Source of the DNA: Leptodactylus fallax
Lineage: Eukaryota > Chordata > Amphibia > Anura > Leptodactylidae
DNA: 64,000 bases
Assembly (NCBI GenBank): GCA_947044405.1
Contig: CAMRHE010000647.1
Span: 372,001-436,000 of the forward strand
Reading direction: 5' to 3'
Under the pieces are notes generated by a model. That model had not been told where the DNA came from. It was given only the letters and a program-made list of their open reading frames with translations, and did no database searches. The position numbers and the translations under genes are program-made. Of the stretch, positions 57,128-64,000 are shown in pieces (positions within the stretch are counted from its first letter, which is position 1; every line of letters starts with the position of its first letter).

Positions 57128-57346
57128 GGCTGAAGCCCCACGTTGCGGAAACACAGCTTTTTTTGTTGCAGATTTTGCTGCAGTTTTTTGAGCCAAAGCC
57201 AAGAGTGTGTTGACCAGAAGGTAGAAGTATAAGAGCTTCCGATATATTTCCTATTCCTTTTGTAGGCACTCCTGGCTTTGGCTCAAAAAAACGCAGCAAA
57301 ATCTGCAACAAAAAAAGCTGCATTTCCGGAACGTGGGGCCTCAGCC
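57128..57346. mobile_element. TWA-flanked MITE, best-preserved short copy
   Basis: GGCTGAAGCCCCACGTTGCG and GAACGTGGGGCCTCAGCC are inverted, with TTA at both sides (57125-57127, 57347-57349). The arms contain GATTTTGCTGCAGTTTTTTG / AAAAAAACGCAGCAAAATC and AGCCAAAGCCAAGAG / CTGGCTTTGGCT. Confidence 0.9.
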
Positions 57347-57349
57347 TTA

Positions 57350-57959
57350 AAGTCAAGAATCTTGTTGCCCACCTGGATTTTGAGATATCACTGGTTAAAA
57401 TGGAGCTGCATATACTTGCAGCGTCCCTTCAATCAGTGTTGCAGGATAATACGTGCACCTGACAGTGTACAGGGAGAGGAGAATAATTTTATTTTCGTAT
57501 CTCTCTAACTTCAGATGATGCCCGGGGGGGGGGAGCGGCTACTATGGACCTTTGTTCATGATAACACCCTCCAATTATCAAACAGACAACTTGCCATTTA
57601 ACCCTTTATATGCTGCAGTCAATGCTGACCGTCACAACTAAGTTGTTTTACATTTACAGAAAAGTAAAAATATGACTTTTTCCCCCCCTTGTTAATGAAA
57701 AACAAAACACACACAGTTGGTATTACAACATCCATTGCAACACGTAAAATAAAATTAGTACATTAATTATTCTACATCAGTGGATTCCAAATGTTATGAA
57801 GGTCAGACCCATTTTTAGACAAGAATTTTGCTTGAAATCCCCATCCACCGTACTTAGCCGCATTTGAAAAATAAATGTCCGTACCTGTATTCTGCTGCCT
57901 CTTATTTCACTGTAATCTTCCTCTTCTTCTGCCTTGTAGCACTGTACTCTGCCTTTTAT
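57350..57959. other. unassigned intron
   Basis: No gene or classifiable element. A G run lies at 57522-57532. Confidence 0.45.
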
Positions 57960-58975
57960 TCTGTTCTGCCATCAGGAATTTTAGGGCCCCATACTTCCAA
58001 AACTTGTGGGGGCCCCCCTCCTCTCTGATGTCTCTCACAGTCTCCTGCTCTGTGGTCCTCACACTCTATATATAATGTTCAACAGTGTCTCCACACCGCA
58101 TAATTCTCCACACTGTCTCCACACAGTATAATGCTCCACAGTGGCCTCACACAGTATAAAATGTTCGAAAGTGGCCCCACATGGTATAATGCGCCAAAGG
58201 AGCCTCACACAGTATAATTCTCACAGTGTCTCCCACAGTATTATACTCCATAGTGCCTCCACACAGTATAATGCTCTACAGTGTCTGCATACAGTATAAT
58301 ACTCCACAGTGCCTCCACACCGTATAATGCTCCAGTGGCCCCACATGGTATAAAATGCTCCACAGTGTCTCCACACAGTGTAATGCTCCACAGTGCCTCC
58401 AAATCATATAATGCTCTACAATGTCTCCACATGGTATAGTGCTCCACAGTAGCCCCACACAGTATAATGCTCCACAGTGCCTCCACACAGTATAATGCTC
58501 CACAGTGACTCCCCCACAGTATAAAATGCTCCCCAGTTCTAAAACTGTATAATGCCACTTCATTATTAGAGATGGGCTAACCCTACGAGATTTGTGTCAA
58601 TTAATTGAATCATGAGGTTTGAAACCCGCCACCATGTTTGTTTCAGTGAATTCTGTGAATTCAGCAAAATACTCTGGAGTCTAATTAGTGGAGACCCAGA
58701 GGAGGTGTGGCAAAATAACAAACACTTATACTCACCTTGCCTCACCTTTCCTGGGCATACTCTCTTTAGGGGGGGGGTCACTATTGAGGCTTTTGATTGG
58801 GCCTCAATGGTCCTGTGGGGCGCGTTGATGCCATGAAGCATTGAACCAACATTATCATATCAGTGCCTGTGATTGGGCCTCAGCGATGACCCCGGTCTTC
58901 GACAGACACCCATGAGAGGTGAGTATAACTGTTTGTTATTTTTACTCACCTCTCCTGAGTCTACTACTGATGGCT
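57960..58975. repeat. composite repeat with minisatellite and hairpin-module remnants
   Basis: Order: TTTTAGGGCCCCATACTTCC region, minisatellite (58075-58555), AATACTCTGGAGTCTAATTA (degraded hairpin), AACACTTATACTCACCTTGC and, inverted, GGTGAGTATAACTGTTTGTT. The same order of parts occurs in 47040-47825, which suggests one family. Termini not identified. Confidence 0.65.
58075..58555. repeat. 28-31-bp minisatellite (AGTATAATGCTCCACAGTGC...)
   Basis: Fifteen or more units on the plus strand; the unit is about 28 bp in the central part. ORFs of 95-105 codons on the minus strand only reflect the period. Confidence 0.95.
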
Positions 58976-59847
58976 GTGCAATGTTTTTTTATCAAAAGCC
59001 ATATCAGGACTGCAGGGTGGTGCTGCACACCTCTGATGGCTTGCAACCCCCCAACAGTCTTCCCATGACTCCCCAGGAGGTCACGACCCACAGTTTAGGA
59101 TTCACTGTTCTACATGATAAACACCATCAACCTTAACATTTAGATTCCAGAATTGATGTCTTCTGTTCATCTCACCTCTCAAAAACAAAAAATAATTAAA
59201 AACAAGGTCTTGTAAAGCTACATTGAAATAAAATTTTAAAAGTTATGAAAGCTGGAATACAGAGAGGGATAAAATGTTACTGGTTTAAGGGTAAAATGCA
59301 TTAGCTCGCTAAAATGTACATAAGGCCCCAGAGTTATGTGGCAGCTATATTTATTTGAACCATAAATTCAAAATCTGCAATAAAAAAGAGACATTTTCAG
59401 TAGGGTTTATGCAATTTTAATGTGACTGTTAGGGGGTTAATGCATTTTCAGCCCCAGTCACAGATTTTTAGTCCCATTAGGTGTTTTTAAGCAATGTGTT
59501 TATCACTGTGAAATTTTTTTTTACTTTTCTTGAAAAAAAATTCTTATTTCAGGAGGGGTACAGTTATTCACTAAAACAGACATGTCAGGAGAGCTGATAG
59601 GTCCTCTTTAAACCTGTGTGAGTATGGCTATGGGCAAGAGTGAGAATAATGGTAGATGTAGTAGATGTGTGAGTTACATCTGTTATAGACTTCAGGAAAG
59701 CATAGTAATACAATAAATTAAGAAATGAAAAAATGGAGGACCAAAATGGGTATTGTTATAGGAAGTAAATGGTTAATAAGAGTAATATTTAGTTTAATAA
59801 AATAAACTTTCCTATATGAAATATAAGCTGTTATTTAATAAAGCGAC
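58976..59847. other. unassigned intron
   Basis: A lone T2-like right end (GATAGGTCCTCTTTAA) ends near 59612. No gene. Confidence 0.45.
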
Positions 59848-60310
59848 ATTTTTATTTTCAAAGTTATTTATTGAAAGATATCATAAATACAGAACACAAG
59901 GCACACATGAAAACAGTCACATAATCAGTGCAGGAATGCGAAGTAAGGCATACAAAATGTGAGAAAATCGTCAAAAAACTAAAGATAACACATCTGGAAA
60001 ACAAGATGTGAGATAAAAAGACATAGAAAATAATAACCAACAGCTAAAATAAGTGGGGGGGGAGGGAAAATAACGCTGCACAGAAAGTAGGAGCACAGTG
60101 GTAGAGGGACCCTGCCCAAGGGAAGGAGAACAGACATCCCACTGAGCAAATTATAGTTGGAGATAATATGGCAGGCCTGAGATATTGGTCCTGTTAATCC
60201 AGGGCGCCCAAATTTTGTCAAAAATTGTACGGATATCAGAAATGATGGCATTCATTTTTTCATGAAGGATTATGGAGTCACACCAAACAGGGAGAGCTAG
60301 GACCTATTAC
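59848..60310 (-). mobile_element. L1-type LINE 3' end, minus strand
   Basis: Read on the minus strand, about 60260-60170 encodes ISDIRTIFDKIWAPWI, resembling the extreme C-terminus of L1 ORF2 (FDKxWxPW), soon followed by stops. A 3' UTR then ends in TTTCAATAAATAACTTTGAA near 59850-59880. The upstream side runs into the G/T-rich tract. Only the tail is present. Confidence 0.65.
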
Positions 60311-60339
60311 AGTTATAGGCAATGTGGATACATGCCTTC

Positions 60340-60912
60340 GGGGGGTGGGGGGGTAATTATTGTGGTGTATTTTTTTGGGGGGGGGGGGTGGGGGGTTAGA
60401 GGAAAATTGGGGGGGGAAATGGAAGGGTGGGGTGTTAAAGATATTGTGTGTTTGTGTGTATTTTGGTGTTTTTTGGTGGGTGGGGGGGGGGGGTGGGGTG
60501 TTTTGTGTGGGGGGGGGGGGGGGGTGTTTTTCCTTTTTTGGGGGGGGGGGGGGTGTGGGTGGGGGGTATGTGGTGTTTTTTGGGGGGGTTTGGGGTTTTT
60601 TTGGGGTGTTTGTGTGGGGTGTTTTTTTTTTTTGTGTTCTCTTTTTTTTTTTTTTGTTGTGTGTTGTTTTGTTTGGTGTGTTGTTTTTGGTTTTTTTTGG
60701 TTGTGGTGTTTGGTGGGGGGTGTGTTTTTTTTTTTGTTTTGTGGGGGGGGGGTGGTTTTTTTGTTTTTTTTTGGGGGGGGTTTTTTTTTTTTTTTTTTTT
60801 TTTATATTTTTGTTTTTTTTGTGTGTGTGTGGGGGGTTTGTTTGGGTTGGGGGGGGGGGAGGTGGGGTGGGAGGTGTTTGTTGTTTGTGTGTTTTTTTTT
60901 TTTTTTTTTTTT
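60340..60912. repeat. about 570-bp tract composed almost only of G and T
   Basis: From 60431 on, A and C are nearly absent on the plus strand, with long G runs and T runs. Open frames of 160-220 codons on both strands are composition artefacts. The tract sits between the L1 tail and the BEL LTR. Confidence 0.95.
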
Positions 60913-60929
60913 AGAGGGCTTGGCTGCAA

Positions 60930-61276
60930 GTGTGAGGTTGTGAGAGTGTCCTGTAGTCTCTATGCTAACCAGCAATTTACACCAAGATATCTATCAGATA
61001 GTGTTCAACTCAACTGAGGAGGCGTAGATAAGATTCCAGATGCTTTAATCCAAGTAAATCTTGTAGAACCTCATACAGCAGTAGGTGAAAAATGATGAAA
61101 TACCAGGAGCTGAGCAGACATGTTGCTTACAAAGAAGTGAAACTAAACTGAGAGGGAGAGAGGAGGAGCTACAGCATCACAGCTAAGGATACAGAGAGAG
61201 AAAAGGGACAAACTACAAAGACAAACAGTATCACAGATACATGTCAGTGAATTAAACCAAGTCCTGGGACATGACA
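60930..61276 (-). mobile_element. LTR (3' side) of a BEL/Pao retrotransposon
   Basis: On the minus strand it starts TGTCATGTCCCAGGACTTGG at 61276, immediately after the purine-rich GGCGGGGAG (61277-61285) that would be the polypurine tract. It carries ATTAAA near 61045 and runs to around CTCACAACCTCACA (about 60930). The inner boundary is firm; the outer end is approximate. Confidence 0.7.
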
Positions 61277-61544
61277 CTCCCCGCCTGAAATCTTTAGATT
61301 TCAATGAAAACAAACATTAAATGTCCTGAGATGTCCATAAAGTCCTCTTCAAACCTGAAAACAAAAAAGAAACATGCACAACAAACAATAATCAACAGTT
61401 AGTCCAAATAAACCAATCTTCAGGTCGGGAAGCCGCAATTTGCCAACACCTCCACCGACCCACACTGTAATCCACAAGAACACGGTTTTAGTTCATGGAA
61501 GGAAGCTCCCCGCCATGAGCTGTGAATGGTGTCCTTATCTTCTT
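61277..61544 (-). other. 3' untranslated part and polypurine tract of the BEL/Pao element
   Basis: Non-coding sequence between the pol stop codon and the LTR; it ends in AGATTTCAGGCGGGGAG next to the LTR start. Confidence 0.75.
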
Positions 61545-64000
61545 TTATGTGACGTCTCCTCTTGGAAGAAGAAGCACCAGTTCATTAATTGGGCGGAAGA
61601 AAACTCGCACTGAGCCTCCCTTGGTTACCTTGACCTCCACTTTCCGAGTCTTCCCATCATCACTAGGGACAACTTTAGTGATGAGACCCATAGGCCATTC
61701 ATTCCGATGGACTTCTTTATCCCTTAGAAGGACGAGGTCACCCACCTGAAGATTAGGTTTTGAGGTCTGCCATTTGTGACGGCTCTGTAGCATGTGGAGG
61801 TACTCTGTTTTCCAGCGGTGCCAGAACACATTGGACAGGTGTTGAACTTGTTTCCATTGGCGTCTGTAAATGTCACTGTGATCTAAGGTACGTGGAGAGG
61901 TAGCAGCAGTACCAATTTTCTGAGTAAGAAGCGTTGCTGGGGTTAAGATAATTGGAGATTCAGGGTCTGAAGATACTGGGACAAGTGGCCTTGTATTGAT
62001 TATCGCAGACACTTCAGCAAGAAAGGTTATTAACGTCTCATGGGTAAGCAGTGTCGACTTGTGGTCCATCAACATAGAGTCAAGGATTCTGCGTGTGATC
62101 CCAATCATACGTTCCCAGGAACCTCCCATATGGGATGAATGTGGAGGGTTAAACGTCCAAGTGCACCCATTGTTGGATAAGAAGTTGTCTAACTGCAGTT
62201 CTTTGCAGGCTCCAACGAAGTTAGTGCCACAGTCAGACCTCAGTTGTTTCTCAGCAGGCAGTGGAGTGTCCCAGTCCATGTTCTCAGTGGTAAGCTGTCT
62301 TAGTAGTAGCTTGCCTTGAATGGTGATGGGAGCAATGAAACCAAGAGGATCATAAATGCTGTTCACAACAGATAAAACTCCTCGTTTGGTGAAAGGTTTG
62401 TCACAAGAAGACACTTGGAATGTGAATGTGTCTTGTTCAGTGTTCCATAGCAATCCTAGGCTGCGTTGCATAGGAGGAGCATCAGAACTGAGATCAAGAT
62501 CCTTCAAGTTGATTGCATGATCATCAGAGGGAAATGCCTTCATTACCTCCATATTGTTGGAGATGATCTTGTGAAGTCTGAGGTTAGCTACAGACAGCAT
62601 TTCCTGTGTTCTAGAGAGGAGATCAATCACTTCTTCACATGCAGGTAAGGATTTAAGACCATCATCAACATAGAAGTTCCTCTCAACAAACTGACGAGCA
62701 TCAGAGCCATACTCTTTCTCACCTTCTTGGGCGGTCCTTCTCAGTCCATAGATCGCTACTGCAGGAGATGGGCTATTGCCAAAGACATGTACCTTCATCC
62801 GGTAATCTATGACTTCATTGTTGACATCATTGTCCTTATGCCAAAGGAACCTGAGATAGTTTCTGTCATCATCCTTAACAATGAAGCAATGAAACATCTG
62901 TTGGATGTCGGCCATCACTGCAACTGGTTCCTGTCTGAAACGGATTAAGACTCCTATGAGGCTGTTGTTTAGGTTAGGACCAGTGAGGAGCAGGTTGTTG
63001 AGAGAGACGCCTTCATACTGAGCACTAGAATCGAACACGACCCTGATTTGGTCAGGTTTGCGAGGGTGATACACGCCAAATGATGGAAGGTACCAGCATT
63101 CTTCTCCTTCCTTTAGTGGAGGTACAGGTTCTGCATGATCTCTCTCAAATACCTTCTGCATGAAACCTACAAAGTGTTTCTCCATCTCTGGTTTCCTCTT
63201 GAGGGTACGTTTTAAAGAGGAAAATCTAGAAACTGCTTGCTTCAGATTGTTTGGTAGTTTTGATCTCGGGGAGCGGAAAGGTAAGGGTGCTACCCAGCTG
63301 TTGGAATCATCTTGAATGAATTCCTTGTCCATAAGTTTGAGAAATTCTTTATCAGCTATAGCCGGTGCCAGCTTGTTGTCATCACTTGTTGTATTGAACA
63401 CTGTTAATCCAAGGATGTCGTCCCCAGGCAGGAAAGTATTCACGTTGTCTCGGTGATTATGCAGCCACTTACTGTTGCTTATCTTCTCTTTCACTTGGTA
63501 GTGATGTGGACATGGCTGAAAACAAGTGCTGCGACCGTTTGGTAACATATGCGTCTTAAATGAAGAAATATTGGTGGGCCTTTTCATCCTACCTATGCAG
63601 ACGTTGCCAATGATAACCCATCCTAGATCGAGGCGCTGGGCAAATGGTGCATCATGTGGTCCATTAATTTGCTGGCGTATTTTGTGCAGTCTGAGAATGT
63701 CTCTACCTAGCAGAAGTAGAATGTCTGCATTTTTGTCAAGGGATGGTATTTCACTGGCTATAGCCCTTAGATGAGGGTGCTGGAAAGCCGCCTCTGGTGT
63801 GGGTATCTCCTCTCTGTTTGATGGTATCTGGTTGCACTCAACAAGTGTGGGCAAAGGTATCTCCAAATTGCCCTTGAGAGAAGCTATTACAAGACCACTG
63901 GCCCTTCTTCCTGAAACCTCTGATATGCCACTACAAGTACCCAAGGTATACGGATAGGTATCACCCTTTAAGTTAAACAGATCAAAGAGTTCTGACCTTG
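61545..64000 (-). CDS. pol: BEL/Pao retrotransposon polyprotein, 3' part, with RT joined in frame to the integrase core
   Basis: The minus-strand frame is open from the window edge (64000) to a stop at 61545, over 815 codons, so its start lies outside. Counting from codon 63944: residues 65-120 (ADILLLLGRDIL...LGWVIIG) are the end of the BEL-type aspartic protease region. Reverse transcriptase spans about 215-470, with the first aspartate in VAVMADIQQMFH (346) and YVDD at 425-428, followed by the SIYDPLGFIAPI motif. At about residue 567 (near 62243) the protein passes directly from PLPAEKQ to LRSDCGTNFVGACKEL of the integrase core, with D571 and E611 (SWERMIG). RNase H, the integrase zinc-binding domain and the first catalytic D are missing. 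The C-terminus (QVGDLVLLRDKEV, TRKVEVKVTKGG) is the usual BEL end. The deletion kept the frame. Confidence 0.92.
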   Translation of the reverse strand, partial: RSELFDLFNLKGDTYPYTLGTCSGISEVSGRRASGLVIASLKGNLEIPLPTLVECNQIPSNREEIPTPEAAFQHPHLRAIASEIPSLDKNADILLLLGRDILRLHKIRQQINGPHDAPFAQRLDLGWVIIGNVCIGRMKRPTNISSFKTHMLPNGRSTCFQPCPHHYQVKEKISNSKWLHNHRDNVNTFLPGDDILGLTVFNTTSDDNKLAPAIADKEFLKLMDKEFIQDDSNSWVAPLPFRSPRSKLPNNLKQAVSRFSSLKRTLKRKPEMEKHFVGFMQKVFERDHAEPVPPLKEGEECWYLPSFGVYHPRKPDQIRVVFDSSAQYEGVSLNNLLLTGPNLNNSLIGVLIRFRQEPVAVMADIQQMFHCFIVKDDDRNYLRFLWHKDNDVNNEVIDYRMKVHVFGNSPSPAVAIYGLRRTAQEGEKEYGSDARQFVERNFYVDDGLKSLPACEEVIDLLSRTQEMLSVANLRLHKIISNNMEVMKAFPSDDHAINLKDLDLSSDAPPMQRSLGLLWNTEQDTFTFQVSSCDKPFTKRGVLSVVNSIYDPLGFIAPITIQGKLLLRQLTTENMDWDTPLPAEKQLRSDCGTNFVGACKELQLDNFLSNNGCTWTFNPPHSSHMGGSWERMIGITRRILDSMLMDHKSTLLTHETLITFLAEVSAIINTRPLVPVSSDPESPIILTPATLLTQKIGTAATSPRTLDHSDIYRRQWKQVQHLSNVFWHRWKTEYLHMLQSRHKWQTSKPNLQVGDLVLLRDKEVHRNEWPMGLITKVVPSDDGKTRKVEVKVTKGGSVRVFFRPINELVLLLPRGDVT

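Noticed and set aside
58241..58563. Minus-strand ORFs with repeated GALYCVEALWSIILC-like units
   Set aside because: A translated minisatellite, not a repeat protein.
60272..61017. Long ORFs (160-220 codons) rich in Gly/Phe/Val or Pro/Lys/Thr
   Set aside because: They come from the G/T-only tract, exist on both strands, and have no protein-like composition.

Overview
This is vertebrate nuclear DNA, most likely from a frog or toad. It is AT-rich and intron-like and consists almost entirely of transposon insertions. Short palindromic elements with TTAA target sites and TTAAAGG-type ends (the T2/Kolobok group described from Xenopus) recur throughout. They are accompanied by several Tc1 families, hAT elements, L1 and L2 LINE ends, and a BEL/Pao retrotransposon. 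The species cannot be named from the window.

Only one host-gene piece is convincing: a plus-strand exon at 26850-27103 with a clear acceptor and a GTAAGT donor. It encodes the N-terminus of SRRM3, a neural splicing regulator, up to the start of its cwf21 region. No other SRRM3 exon was recognised, so the window would be this exon plus at least 26.8 kb of upstream and 36.9 kb of downstream intron (or upstream flank).

Layout: 0-3.3 kb holds a Tc1 end, a T2 MITE and a minisatellite-bearing hAT-like element. 3.3-9.1 kb holds a TA-flanked palindromic element, a decayed BED/hAT transposase, an irregular repeat array and a Tc1 inserted into that array. 9.9-11.5 kb is a Tc1 element with an uninterrupted DD35E transposase. 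12-16 kb holds a GC-rich MITE, a full-length but broken Tc1 (same family as the fragment at 1-343) and a T2 palindrome. 16.5-19.6 kb is one hAT element with 8-bp target duplications that carries minisatellites and a nested solo-LTR-like insertion. 20-34 kb is mostly unassigned intron with the SRRM3 exon, T2 elements, LTR-like pieces and a Tc1 MITE. 34.2-37.0 kb holds a Tc1 with a deleted N-terminus and a second hAT with 8-bp duplications. 37-57 kb is dense with T2 and TWA-flanked MITEs, an L2 end and a possible Penelope end. 58-64 kb holds a minisatellite composite, an L1 end, a nearly pure G/T tract and the 3' half of a BEL/Pao element whose reading frame runs off the window edge.

No operon or pathway is present. 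The main biological interest is in the mobile elements: an apparently intact DD35E transposase, a BEL polyprotein in which an in-frame deletion joins reverse transcriptase to the integrase core, and a roughly 30-bp minisatellite plus a conserved hairpin carried inside elements with unrelated ends. All identifications were made by reading the sequence, and none was checked against a database.
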